Positions 42,719 through 52,891 are shown, numbered from the stretch's first letter. The stretch is 64,000 nt of DNA from Globisporangium splendens (GCA_006386115.1 VFIW01000077.1:124001-188000), one strand, 5' to 3'. Notes: generated by a model not told the origin, from the letters alone. Translations and numbers: made by a program.

Positions 42719-43102
42719 CTAAAGCAAACGATCCAAGTACCCGCCTTCTCTCGCCAACTCGTAAAACACACCCTTCGGGTTCTGCACCAAATTATTCGCC
42801 GAATCAAACTCCACCACATTCCCGTCGCTCAACACCATAATGCGATCCGAGTCCAACACGGTCGCCAGACGATGAGCGATCGTCAGCACCGTCGCGTCCT
42901 TGAAGTCGCGATCGATCATCGTCTGCAACTTCTTCTCCGTCGCATGGTCGATCGACGCCGTCGCCTCATCCATCACCACAATGCGAGTCTGCGTCAACAA
43001 CGCACGAGCCATACACAGCATCTGACGCTCGCCCACACTGAAGTTCTCGCCATTCTCGCTCAACTCGTACGACAACTGGTTCTCCAACGCACCGATCTGC
43101 TC
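42719..43102 (-). pseudogene. Truncated ABCC 3' fragment (NBD2 end only)
   Basis: About 128 codons from EQIGALENQLSYEL to the stop survive, including the signature FSVGERQM, Walker B and H-loop (AHRLAT), with no mutation. Everything upstream (NBD2 Walker A, both TMDs, NBD1) is absent and similarity stops abruptly near 43102. The 5' part carries ABCC-D-type variants (ggtgcgttggagaacc, ggcgagaac). The 3' end, including about 35 nt after the stop (GTGTTGAGTGCGGAAGCGCC), matches ABCC-G. It is therefore a chimeric, partial copy that cannot make a transporter. Confidence 0.9.
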
Positions 43103-44673
43103 TTTCTTCCCTTGTACATTTCCAATGGGAGTGCAGACATTTCTCCATGCAATCGTTAAAAGCGCCTCCAGCCGGGGTGCGGCGTGGAGGCAACCCCATC
43201 GGCAGAGCCGAGCTTGAGTGTATTGCCGAAGAACTGGAGCCCCATACCGCATCTTGGACGCCATCTTCGCCATGCTGTTCCATCCAACCGAGTGCAGATC
43301 TCAAAGGCGATTGATGCCCACCACCCGAAAAACTTGATTGCCAGACGATCAACTCCTGCTGTGAACTTCGCCGTAGCTCCGCCACCTCTGAACGAGTGTT
43401 CCGTAGTGCGCTGGATTTTTACCACATGCACCAGCCGCTTGCTTGTGAATAGTATTTACCGGTTGAACGCTTGGTCGAGGACTGCGACACCGGCGTCACT
43501 TGCGCCAAGCTAAATGTGGACGTCGGCAGGTGGATCAGCGCCGAACATCGAGACAGGAAGTTCCTGAAGGTGACTATGCTGGAGAATGGCTTGAAGCCAA
43601 TCAAGATCCTTTCGAATGTTCGCGTCAACAGAGATTATACAGAACTTTTTCGAGCCGACTGCTGCGTGATGAATACGCTGAAAGCACGGCTTTGCTGCAC
43701 ATAGACACGTGCAGACGTGGCGAAGGTTCCCGAGCAGACAGCTTATTTCGTCGCGAGTGGCGTGCTTTTGGTTCTGCATTGCCGACACTCTGTCCAACGC
43801 TTTCTTGATTTTATCCGCTGGGATCGAGATCGTGCAAGCGGCTGTGTTAAATTGGACTATGATTGGCTAGAGAGTTACGCCAGGACTCAAGTTATCCTGA
43901 GTTGTGAACTCATCTTAACTTTAAACCTGGCGTAAATACCTGCAATAAATTACCAGCATTGGGCGACTCAGCACCCTCTGAACCTCACATCGTACTGGAA
44001 GCTCCCCGGCAGCGACAGCGTGTCATGGTCACCACTGCACCGCACATTCCTCATCCGATGTGCTTGCCTCACTCCCGGCACAATCAGGCGTGTCACCCCA
44101 TATCACAAAACGCACTGCACCCCTCCCACACACACACATACACGCGCACACCGCACGATGTCCTGGTGGCACGAATCACATCGTCACATTCACAATTCTC
44201 ATTCTAAACCCTACACTGCAGACCCTAGACCTTTATAATTTGGTGCTGGTTCATTCACCTTCACATCACTACTCCGATTAAAGGACTGTTGCTGCACATT
44301 GAGTCATATTCGTTTCATTTGCACAATGCAAATCAAAGTTACGCCAACCCCAAATGAAACAGACCCGAGCGCGTTGACTGTCGGATTGAAGCCACATTTT
44401 TCCTACTCAGACCAGTTCATCTGGAGTAGCTGCGTGCTAGAGCAGGTAAGCATGTGCTCAGAACGCACGGCTCTACGAAGCGTTGTTGGGAGGGGAGGTC
44501 AAAAACAGGCGTTTCGGCTGGACATAGATTTAAAGTTGGTGTTGAAAAAGTATTGATGCAGTGCCACGCATTCGCGTAGTACTCACCTCAGCATTGATTT
44601 ACAGCGGCCTCGTCGCAGAGTTAAACTGCGTCGATATAAAAAGGATCAGCCTGCGAAATAAATAGAAATCTTC
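43103..44673. other. Region upstream of the ABCC fragment
   Basis: Open frames of 75-140 codons on both strands (for example 43184-43513 and 43471-43704) show no motif I recognise. There is a CA/CACACA-rich stretch at 44130-44155. The region may hold a decayed gene or element; I cannot name it. Confidence 0.3.
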
Positions 44674-45297
44674 TTAAACCAAGTATGCTGGGAGCGTGTC
44701 TTTGGCTTTCGACTTTTCAACGTGCTTGGACATCTGAGCCAACGCACAGCACGACAAGAAACAGCCCACAGGCGCATCGATCAGCTTGCCACCAGGGATG
44801 CCGTAGAACGCGCGCACCCATCCACGAAGCAGCACCACGCCGATCAAAAAGTGCATCCCCGCGTACACCGCACCGAAGAGCGTCTTGCGGATCTTGAGAC
44901 CGCCCATGCTGATCGTCTTGTCCGCATCTTCGTCCCACTTGAGCGCTGTGTAGACTCCGCAGCCGATGGCGCCGTAGTAGAAGACGCCGATGAGAATGCC
45001 GAGGACAATGGGGAACTTTTGGATCTCCCGGGCAGAGTAGTAGGCGCTGCCGCATGGAAGGAATATGGCAACGAGGAGGTGGTGTGGTGCCGAGCAGTCG
45101 AAGAGTTGGACTTCCCACGTGCTGACAACGTCGGTTGGCGTATCGACCTGTTCAGTGTAGGACTTGTCGATTTCTTCAATGTAGGGCTTGTCCATCTCTT
45201 CATTGTAGGGCTTGTCGAAATCTTCGGAGCAGAGCTTGCCGATTTCGCCTAAGATAGGAGTGGACGTCTGTGGGTGGTATGCGTGCTTGCTGGCCAT
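44674..45297 (-). CDS. PLAC8-family membrane protein 1
   Basis: The 207-aa product has a PLAC8-like (Cys-rich, cornifelin/plant cadmium resistance) domain: WEVQLFDCSAPHHLL, FLPCGSAYYSAR, two hydrophobic helices and RAFYGIPGGKLIDA..GCFLSCCALAQMSKH. Family members are small membrane proteins; some plant and fungal relatives alter metal tolerance or cell size. This copy differs from the other three by a longer N-terminus with three tandem heptad-like units (DKPYNEE, DKPYIEE, DKSYTEQ), and by VQLF instead of VGLF. The ATG of MASKHAYHP is chosen; it lies about 60-75 nt downstream of a core promoter motif. The C-terminus ends in LPAYLV, replacing the other copies' LPAY-x-A/T ends. Confidence 0.8.
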   Translation of the reverse strand: MASKHAYHPQTSTPILGEIGKLCSEDFDKPYNEEMDKPYIEEIDKSYTEQVDTPTDVVSTWEVQLFDCSAPHHLLVAIFLPCGSAYYSAREIQKFPIVLGILIGVFYYGAIGCGVYTALKWDEDADKTISMGGLKIRKTLFGAVYAGMHFLIGVVLLRGWVRAFYGIPGGKLIDAPVGCFLSCCALAQMSKHVEKSKAKDTLPAYLV

Positions 45298-45355
45298 GTT
45301 CCAAGCTGGTTGGTGAGGAGGAACACGTTGGTAGTGCTTGTGATGTTCGCGGAAT

Positions 45356-45373
45356 CTCAAATTGAGTTATGAC
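45356..45373 (-). promoter_or_regulatory. Core promoter (Inr/FPR-like) of PLAC8-1
   Basis: GTCATAACTCAATTTGAG on the minus strand, about 60-75 nt before the ATG. Confidence 0.6.
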
Positions 45374-45675
45374 GTGCAACCAGATCGCTGCGATTCCAAA
45401 TCTCTCTGTCGTTTTCTCTCTCCTGGTGTACGCAACGGATCTTTTCCTGAGACGTGCTTACGCTCCCGTACCTATGCAATTTGCTTCGTACGCTTTCTTG
45501 CTGGCAAATCTACGACAACAGCGGTATAGGACTGAAACTTCCCCGCGCTGCTGCTATTGCGACGGAGAGAATCCAGCAGGACACCAAGACTGCAGAAAGA
45601 GGCGAGGCTGGCCTATCTTTATACACGAGCTCCACAGTTGGGGCATAGCCAGACGATGATTATTCTCCCAGAGAG

Positions 45676-45695
45676 GGGGAGTCAACATGGCTACA
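45676..45695 (-). promoter_or_regulatory. Conserved distal promoter block, PLAC8-1
   Basis: TGTAGCCATGTTGACTCCCC on the minus strand. Followed toward the gene by GCTGGATTCTC (45567-45577) and GGAGCGTAAGCACG (45453-45466). Confidence 0.7.
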
Positions 45696-46454
45696 TGCTA
45701 TAAGAAAGAACCTCGTTTAGAGCGACCAGATGCTGATCGATTTGCATCACAAATCAATCTAAAATCCAACGGTGTCACCTAATAAATCTACATCGCATTT
45801 GAGCACTGACCCTCTCCACGTTGTTGCGAATCGACAGGGGTACTGAATGGCAGCATGTTGTAACGCAGATAGTGATTTCTTGTTGCCATCGCTTCACAAG
45901 CACCCCGCCTTAACTGGCTAAACTCATCGGCATCAAGTTGGCTACCGTCACTGGAGCGAGAAAAGCGAGTCGTGTCGATACGAGGACTACACTCACTTGT
46001 TCAATTTGGTATCGCGTGCGTGCAATCAAAGCTCAAAGCGATGCCGGCTTGCTCTACTGTAGACATCGTTTTTCTCAAAATGCCCTCATGTCTCGTCAGT
46101 TGTCATGTTGAACCCACCTTCAATGGCGACTTAGTCTCAGCGCGATATCTTAAAACCTTCTCGAGTCTCGTCGATTGCCGAATTGAAGTCGCTGCTTCCC
46201 GTTCGAACCAGTCGATCTAGCGTAACTGAGTGACAAATGCATGCAAGCAGGTAAGCAAGGATTGGTTCTAGGAATGACAGCACGCATGCGATTCAATCGA
46301 CGGCTATTTCATGTTGGGTAAAGCAGATACTTTTAGTCGGGTCAAATTAATGAACAAAACGACTTACAGCAGAACTGAAAGCAAACGGCGACGTCCAAAC
46401 CTACTTACAATCGCACGTAGATGAACCAGACTGCCTAGAAGTCGATACATCCAA
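45696..46454. other. Intergenic gap PLAC8-1 / PLAC8-2
   Basis: Sequence beyond the PLAC8-1 distal promoter block up to the PLAC8-2 stop codon. Nothing further is recognised. Confidence 0.4.
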
Positions 46455-47012
46455 TTAGGCTGAGTAAGCTGGGAGCGTGTTGCTGGCTCGAGTCTTCGAT
46501 TTCGCGACGTGCTTGGACATCTGAGACAACGCACAGCACGACAAGAAACAACCCACAGGCGCATCGATCAGCTTGCCACCAGGGATGCCGTAGAACGCAC
46601 GCACCCATCCACGAAGCAGCACCACGCCGATCAAAAAGTGCATCCCCGCGTACGCCGCACCGAAGAGCGTCTTGCGGATCTTGAGACCGCCCATGCTGAT
46701 CGTCTTGTCCGCATCTTCGTCCCACTTGAGCACTGTGTAGACTCCGCAGCCGATGGCGGCGTAGTAGAAGATGCCGATGAGAATGCCGAGGACAATGGGG
46801 AACTTCTGGATCGCCCGGGCCGAGTAGTAGGCGCTGCCACATGGAAGGAATATGGCAGCGAGGAGGTGGTGTGGTGCCGAGCAGTCGAAGAGTCCGACTT
46901 CCCATTCGCCGGTGATGTCAGTTTGCTTGTTCTCTTCGCCGATGCGAGACTCGTCGTCTTCAACCATGTAGGGACCAGAGGCTTGTGGCGTGTGAGCTTC
47001 GGTGTAGTTCAT
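46455..47012 (-). CDS. PLAC8-family membrane protein 2
   Basis: The 185-aa product has an N-terminal variable region (MNYTEAHTPQASGPYM..) and then the stretch EENKQTDITGEWEVGLFDC that it shares with copies 3 and 4. The core is near-identical in DNA to the others; small differences include GIFYYAAIGC, and CALSQMSKHVAKSK near the end. Cys in FDC, LPCG, GCG and GCFLSCC are conserved. The start ATG is fixed by the conserved distance to the core promoter. It lies in tandem with PLAC8-1 and is divergent from PLAC8-3. Confidence 0.8.
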   Translation of the reverse strand: MNYTEAHTPQASGPYMVEDDESRIGEENKQTDITGEWEVGLFDCSAPHHLLAAIFLPCGSAYYSARAIQKFPIVLGILIGIFYYAAIGCGVYTVLKWDEDADKTISMGGLKIRKTLFGAAYAGMHFLIGVVLLRGWVRAFYGIPGGKLIDAPVGCFLSCCALSQMSKHVAKSKTRASNTLPAYSA

Positions 47013-47067
47013 TGTGGAAGCTGGTTGAGATGAAAACTATTGGCGGAGCTAGCACTGCCGGAGGAGG

Positions 47068-47085
47068 CGCAAATTGAATTATGAC
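47068..47085 (-). promoter_or_regulatory. Core promoter (Inr/FPR-like) of PLAC8-2
   Basis: GTCATAATTCAATTTGCG on the minus strand; the best match of the four to the shared consensus. Confidence 0.6.
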
Positions 47086-47450
47086 GGACAGTCAGATCCT
47101 CGCCCTTTCAAGGCTCTATCTCTCTTCATCGTGTTCACAAAGAAATCTTCCCCCAAAGCGTGCTTACGCTACTGTCGAGTTGAAGCTTTGGAGTGTACGA
47201 AGGATGTCGTTTGGCGGTGGTTAAACGGTTGTGGCAGCGGGTGGGGATGAAACCTACCCATTTTTGTTGAGACAGAGAGAATCCAGCATCGCCGCAGTGG
47301 GGGAATCGTTGTGTATGAGTTTATCGGGTGAACGTGAGACTGCTTCAGCCTCACGATGTTGAAGTGCTTCAAAGCGACAAGACACTGCCAGGTGGTCTGA
47401 TTGCTCTCCCAGTTGGTAGAACCAGGCGGTCCGATTGTTCACCCAAAAAG

Positions 47451-47470
47451 GGGGAATCAACATGGCTACA
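47451..47470 (-). promoter_or_regulatory. Conserved distal promoter block, PLAC8-2
   Basis: TGTAGCCATGTTGATTCCCC on the minus strand (one change). Followed by GCTGGATTCTC (47277-47287) and AGCGTAAGCACG (47159-47170). Confidence 0.7.
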
Positions 47471-48292
47471 GTCTGAAATAACGTCCATCGGCCAGCTCAC
47501 TTCAAGAAGCACAAACACGTGGGAGCAAAAATCTCCCCAACAGTGTCAGGGAGAAAGAAAGCGCTGAAAGGCAACACGCGCCTCGGGACAATGGTCTGAT
47601 CGGGACTACCTACAAGAGGTGACAGGGTGACGTCGAAAGAGTTCTGACGGGGTCATAGATGATTGTCAGATTGCGATGTTTTCTGGCAGACAACCAGAAA
47701 ACTAGTTCGCTCTTATTTCCTCTTGGTGATATGTGTTGCAGTTTGTAGGTCATGAGACTCTGCAGCCAAGACTGTGGAATTAATTCACCCCTCCCCTCTG
47801 TCTTGAATGAAAAACGACAAGACCACCGCATCACTCTTAGCTTTTCATTATTTATCCAGATAAAACATGGTCAGGGCGTCTTTAAGTTGGGATAGGCAGT
47901 GGGCTCTTTCTGCTGTGCCAAGTCGGGGAGTCTCTACTGAAGACGGTGTACCAGACACCTGGCTGGTCATCCAAACATCATATTATCAACACGCAGATGA
48001 ATCTCTTTCATCATTTAGTTAAACACGCTCACTGATTCCACCTTTGCCCACCTGATTCCTTCGTGATAACTTTGGAATGACCGCTGCTCAACTTGAGCCT
48101 CGAGGGCGCTTCCTGGCGTAGGCGGAGGAAGTAATCGTGGCTGGTTTCTCGCTTTGTTCGTTTGACAGCCCAGCATCTCATCTGAATGTTCATCGTATAT
48201 AAAGAACTGTCCTAGTATTCCGACACTTTTGTCACGACCACTTTTTAACCCAATCAAATTCTAGTTGCTGTAAACGGGGTTTTTTCGACAAA
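47471..48292. other. Gap between the divergent PLAC8-2 and PLAC8-3 promoters
   Basis: No gene recognised. The two promoter cassettes face away from each other across this ~800-nt spacer. Confidence 0.4.
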
Positions 48293-48312
48293 TGTAGCCA
48301 TGTTGACTCCCC
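48293..48312 (+). promoter_or_regulatory. Conserved distal promoter block, PLAC8-3
   Basis: TGTAGCCATGTTGACTCCCC, followed by GCTGGATTCTC (48417-48427) and GGAGCGTAAGCACG (48530-48543). Confidence 0.7.
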
Positions 48313-48613
48313 TTCTTTGAGCGAGTAATCGCATCCTACCGTCTCATAAGTCTCTGGCAAAGCAGCTGCAGTTCCAGCCACGTCTACTTAGCAGCGACTC
48401 CTTCGCTTGTGGTGCTGCTGGATTCTCCTCGTCGCAACAATGCTCAGTGTTTCTCTTTTCGCACACGCCGCCAGAGCAGCCATTTAACTACGGCAGAAGC
48501 GATATACACACCATAGCTTTGTCTATACAGGAGCGTAAGCACGCCTTGCGAAAAGATCCATTGAGAACATAACGAACGCGAGAGACTTCAGTTGCGCTTA
48601 GCCTCAATTGCAT

Positions 48614-48631
48614 GTCACTACTCAATTTGCG
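48614..48631 (+). promoter_or_regulatory. Core promoter (Inr/FPR-like) of PLAC8-3
   Basis: GTCACTACTCAATTTGCG, 61-78 nt before the ATG. Confidence 0.6.
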
Positions 48632-48691
48632 ATATCGTCCGCATCACAAACACCGACACCACCACCACATACTTTTAGACCAACTCCGAAC

Positions 48692-49219
48692 ATGGCGTAC
48701 ACTCACGCATACACATCGCAGGTGTCTGCTCCTATCATGGGCGAAGAGAACAAGCAAACTGACATCACCGGCGAATGGGAAGTCGGACTCTTCGACTGCT
48801 CGGCACCACACCACCTCCTCGCTGCCATATTCCTTCCATGCGGCAGCGCCTACTACTCGGCCCGGGCGATCCAGAAGCTCCCCATTGTCCTCGGCATTCT
48901 CATCGGCGTCTTCTACTACGCCGCCATCGGCTGCGGAGTCTACACAGCGCTCAAGTGGGACGAAGATGCGGACAAGACGATCAGCATGGGCGGTCTCAAG
49001 ATCCGCAAGACGCTCTTCGGTGCGGCGTACGCGGGGATGCACTTTTTGATCGGCGTGGTGCTGCTTCGTGGATGGGTGCGCGCGTTCTACGGCATCCCTG
49101 GTGGCAAGCTGATCGATGCGCCTGTGGGCTGTTTCTTGTCGTGCTGTGCGTTGGCTCAGATGTCCAAGCACGTTGAAAAGTCGAAAGCCAAAGACACGCT
49201 CCCAGCGTACGAGGCGTAG
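48692..49219 (+). CDS. PLAC8-family membrane protein 3
   Basis: The 175-aa product starts MAYTHAYTSQVSAPIMG and joins the shared EENKQTDITGEW segment. It is the only copy with RAIQKLPIVLG (Leu for Phe). The two hydrophobic segments (PIVLGILIGVFYYAAIGCG and AGMHFLIGVVLLRG) flank a charged loop DEDADKTISMGGLKIRK, so both ends probably face the cytosol. The C-terminus HVEKSKAKDTLPAYEA is shared with copies 1 and 4 up to LPAY. Reading frames upstream of the ATG lack an ATG. Confidence 0.82.
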   Translation: MAYTHAYTSQVSAPIMGEENKQTDITGEWEVGLFDCSAPHHLLAAIFLPCGSAYYSARAIQKLPIVLGILIGVFYYAAIGCGVYTALKWDEDADKTISMGGLKIRKTLFGAAYAGMHFLIGVVLLRGWVRAFYGIPGGKLIDAPVGCFLSCCALAQMSKHVEKSKAKDTLPAYEA

Positions 49220-50108
49220 GCAACCTGACAGCACAGGAAGCAAATCGACGCAAGACCGAGGAAATCGCACGGCAGAGGGCAGGAACAAGGTGTATGCCAG
49301 ATCCATCTGATCAGGTCGAAAGGCTGAAAAGTGTGACGTGCATATCCACGAGAGACTCTAGCTCCGACAAATCTTCCCAGAATTTTGTTTATTTAGTCGC
49401 AGGTCGTGGGAAAGGGATTTCACTGGCATGATCGGGCACATAAACTGCAGTGACAGTAGATGACATGGACGTCAAGGCAATTAGCAAAATAGAAATCTCC
49501 ATTCCTTTTTCTTTAGCATGGTCTTTCTCTTTTCTTTGATCCAACTGATATGCTAATATTGCTGTACCCAAGATGAAATAACTCTGCATATCAAACCGGT
49601 GCGGAGCGAGCCCACGGCTGTTCTTCCGAGTACCTGCTCGTTGACGAGCAACTGCCCCCAGCTCAACTCCATCCACTACGTAGACTGACCTAGCTGAGGG
49701 TTTACGAGACGTGAGAAGGTTGTAGAATAAAAGTGGGCTGTAGGATAGAAAGTCGAGAACGAGTGGTCGTCTTTTGACTGTCTATTCTATGCAATGAATG
49801 GAAAAGGTGGGCACTAGACTTCTATCCTGCTGGCAGATATGGCTCATTCCGACGAGCTTTTAGTCGTTAAGGTGAGATGCAATGGACCAAGCGTGATGGC
49901 GACTTGCATCACTCCCCGGTTCCTTTTGTTGATCTCGGTTCTTCGAAGAGACTTCCGTTGCGACAACGCAAGTGGAGACTGACGTCAAAGCGATATACTT
50001 TATTTTACTTTATAAGGTGAGGTATATTTAGGTTCATCTTCGTGATCTACAATATCCATTCTCCTACCTATTCTTCATTGCGAATTTCATACAGGAGTGT
50101 AAATGTGT
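49220..50108. other. Gap between PLAC8-3 and the retroelement remnant
   Basis: It includes the 3' flank of PLAC8-3 and probably the 3' untranslated end of the retroelement (AT-rich TTTATTTTACTTTATAA near 49998-50014). No clear poly(A) tail or target-site duplication could be found by eye. Confidence 0.35.
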
Positions 50109-51416
50109 CTATAGCGAGGTTTGCACTAGGTCACCTCTAACTGCTAAATAATCTTTGACCAGGATGGCATGTTCTCTTGGTCCTATGTGAGGCTGCCTTG
50201 TGTTTTCCAATGACCTTGGGTCTTCCGAACTTCTCATAAGCCAATGCATGACGTCGTTGTCAAGATCCTGGGTGAGATTGTTGAAAGCAGCTCGATGAGT
50301 TGGGAAGTGGACCTGCGCTGAGGTTCTGGTGTCCATGGCTAGGTTGGCGGCTGAGTCCGCCATCTTGTTGAAGGCACGGTAGTGATGGTACCATCCTCGT
50401 ATGTCGATGCAATCCGCGAGTCGTCGACTTGTCTGGTATAAACGTGCCAATCGGTGCTGTCGAGGGTACCGATGCATTCGCTGTTGGGAGATAATGAGTG
50501 CACTGTCTCCAATCACGTACAACGGTTCGAAGTGACTGCGTCGGGCTTCTCGGAGTCCATGTATGAGACCCCAGTACTCGGCAAAGTTGTTGGTCGTGTC
50601 CTTCCTGCTATACGCCATGCTGGCAGCCCAAATTAAACTGGTTGTGTGCGAGTCCTTATGGACACGCACGATAATGGATCCAGTCCCTCCTGGTCCTGGA
50701 TTGCCGCGTGATCCACCATCGAAAAACAACAGGTAAACGCCGCGAGTACCATTTGGAGTCAAGGGGATGGCGTCGGTTTGGCTGAGAAAGCAGTCGACAT
50801 AGACCTCGAGAACTGCTGCAACCGTGTGACCGTCCGAGTCTCCAGCTTGCGCTTCAGCGAGTCGTGTGAGGTTTCGCATTCCTGCCTCTAATCTTGTCAT
50901 CATGATCGCCATCTCAGCAGTCGATTCGATTGGATCCGAACCCATGCGTCGCAGATGCGCACACCAAATGGTCTGTATGAGCGACGCGCTCATATATCGC
51001 CACAGCATGTGTGCGACGGAATAGAGATGATCTTGGAGATGTTCATTGGAGAACTTGTGTCTGATAATGTGTCTCTTGATCGAGGTCCATGCATGCCTTG
51101 GAGTATGTGGTAGATCCAGACTGAAGATCTAGATTGCGGGGTTGTGACCAGGAGTGATTCCGATCTTCGCCCATAGCGCATAAAAGTAGTTCCACACCAG
51201 TTTGGCTTTCGGACACTCCCATAATAGATGTTGAACAGAAGATTGGACAACTTGGGAGCGTTCGGGATTCGAGCAGGATAGATCAGCTTTCTCATAGTTC
51301 CACATGGAGAGTCGGTTGGCTTTCAGCCGGAGAAGAGTCTGGACCGTATAAACTGTAATCCCTGGGATGTTGTGTAATTCGCTCCATTGGATTAATTGCA
51401 GTCCTGGCCACAAAGC
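50109..51416 (-). mobile_element. Non-LTR retrotransposon remnant: zinc-binding RT tail plus RNase H
   Basis: One continuous frame with a single TAG at 51129-51131 encodes the C-terminus of a LINE-type ORF2. The upstream part has SVQHLLWECPKAKLVWNYF, the zf-RVT motif that follows reverse transcriptase. The downstream part is an RNase H1-like domain: FDGGSRGNPGPGGTG (first Asp), NNFAEYWGLIHGL (Glu), VIGDSALI (second Asp) and FNKMADSAANLAM (last Asp). All four catalytic acids are present. The reverse transcriptase and endonuclease domains are missing upstream, so this is a 5'-truncated, dead copy, as usual for LINE insertion. It sits between PLAC8-3 and PLAC8-4. Confidence 0.85.
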
Positions 51417-51426
51417 GCTACATACA

Positions 51427-51447
51427 CTACTGTACTATGTACAGTAG
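51427..51447. repeat. Hairpin at the retroelement 5' edge
   Basis: Perfect 9-nt arms (CTACTGTAC / GTACAGTAG) around a TAT loop lie about 10 nt beyond the last coding-like codon of the remnant. Confidence 0.6.
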
Positions 51448-51736
51448 TCAGCGGACTCGCCTCTTACCCACGCATGGCCTCTCAGTGTCTTTTGTTTCTT
51501 CGTGGCAACGTTGGAACGATCGCTACTCCTGCCGCTTCTTGAGGAAGGCGGATAATCATGGCACGTTTGCTCGACGCCTTTTCCTCCTCGTGCACCATCT
51601 CATCCGAACATATCCCGTATAGGAAGCCGTCGTTGCATTCGGGTATTATTTTCATTCTTCCGTCGAATGTCCATACAAATCAATCGCTTGATCTGATCAC
51701 CACCCGGTCTCTCTAATCGGGTCATTTTTCACATAA
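51448..51736. other. Short gap before the PLAC8-4 promoter
   Basis: No feature recognised. Confidence 0.35.
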
Positions 51737-51756
51737 TGTAGCCATGTTGACTCCCC
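51737..51756 (+). promoter_or_regulatory. Conserved distal promoter block, PLAC8-4
   Basis: TGTAGCCATGTTGACTCCCC, followed by GCTGGATTCTC (51922-51932) and GGAGCGTAAACACG (52033-52046). Confidence 0.7.
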
Positions 51757-52105
51757 CGTTCTGGGAGCATAATCCTCTCGCCTGGTTCTCATAAAAAAGC
51801 GTCTGGCAACGAATGTGCTGTCACTGGGGAGCTCTTGGGTAAAGACCCAGGAAAGGTAGCAGCCTCATTTCCATCCAGCCGAGCACAATCGCAATGATTC
51901 TTCTCCCTTTTTGTTTGTGGTGCTGGATTCTCTTCGGATCAACAACAGCAGCGAGTGGGTTGCACTCCCACACACTTGCTGCTGCAGCCGCTTAGGAGAT
52001 CGCGCGCACACACAAAAACTCCATCTTTACTAGGAGCGTAAACACGTCTCGAGAAAAGACCATTGTGAACTGAGAGAGACTTAGGAGTAGATGGATATGC
52101 TTCTA

Positions 52106-52123
52106 GACATAATTCAATTCGCG
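52106..52123 (+). promoter_or_regulatory. Core promoter (Inr/FPR-like) of PLAC8-4
   Basis: GACATAATTCAATTCGCG, 56-73 nt before the ATG. Confidence 0.55.
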
Positions 52124-52178
52124 ATTCCATCAGCACCTCCAGCAGCAGAAGCTTCCATTTCCACAACGAGCTTCCACA

Positions 52179-52670
52179 ATGGCGTACGGGAACGAAGAGA
52201 ACAAGCAAACTGACATCACCGGCGAATGGGAAGTCGGACTCTTCGACTGCTCGGCACCACACCACCTCCTCGCTGCCATATTCCTTCCATGCGGCAGCGC
52301 CTACTACTCGGCCCGGGCGATCCAGAAGTTCCCCATTGTCCTCGGCATTCTCATCGGCGTCTTCTACTACGCCGCCATCGGCTGCGGAGTCTACACAGTG
52401 CTCAAGTGGGACGAAGATGCGGACAAGACGATCAGCATGGGCGGTCTCAAGATCCGCAAGACGCTCTTCGGTGCGGCGTACGCGGGGATGCACTTTTTGA
52501 TCGGCGTGGTGCTGCTTCGTGGATGGGTGCGCGCGTTCTACGGCATCCCTGGTGGCAAGCTGATCGATGCGCCTGTGGGCTGTTTCTTGTCGTGCTGTGC
52601 GTTGGCTCAGATGTCCAAGCACGTTGAAAAGTCGAAAGCCAAAGACACGCTCCCAGCATACTCGACCTAG
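52179..52670 (+). CDS. PLAC8-family membrane protein 4
   Basis: This is the shortest copy (163 aa): MAYGN joins directly to EENKQTDITGEW, so the variable leader is almost gone. The core differs from copy 3 mainly by RAIQKFPIVLG and VYTVLKWDED, and the ending is LPAYST. The conserved Cys and the GIPGGKLIDAPVGCFLSCC block are intact. The gene converges on the insulysin gene downstream, with about 220 nt between the stop codons. Confidence 0.82.
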   Translation: MAYGNEENKQTDITGEWEVGLFDCSAPHHLLAAIFLPCGSAYYSARAIQKFPIVLGILIGVFYYAAIGCGVYTVLKWDEDADKTISMGGLKIRKTLFGAAYAGMHFLIGVVLLRGWVRAFYGIPGGKLIDAPVGCFLSCCALAQMSKHVEKSKAKDTLPAYST

Positions 52671-52891
52671 ACATCAAATCATTCAAAGCAAACACACAAA
52701 TCGACTGCATACGAAATGGAGAGTAGCACTTGAGGAATGCTGCATCAACCGGTTTGGCAGCCTGAAGGCTACGACTCATTCATAAAGGAAAAAGATAAAC
52801 TTGTATTGTTTTTGTCGATGTTTCTCTGTTCTATAGTCCTACGAATGGATAAACAGTTCTAGCACCTCATGGCGACTGGAAAGGGATTGCT

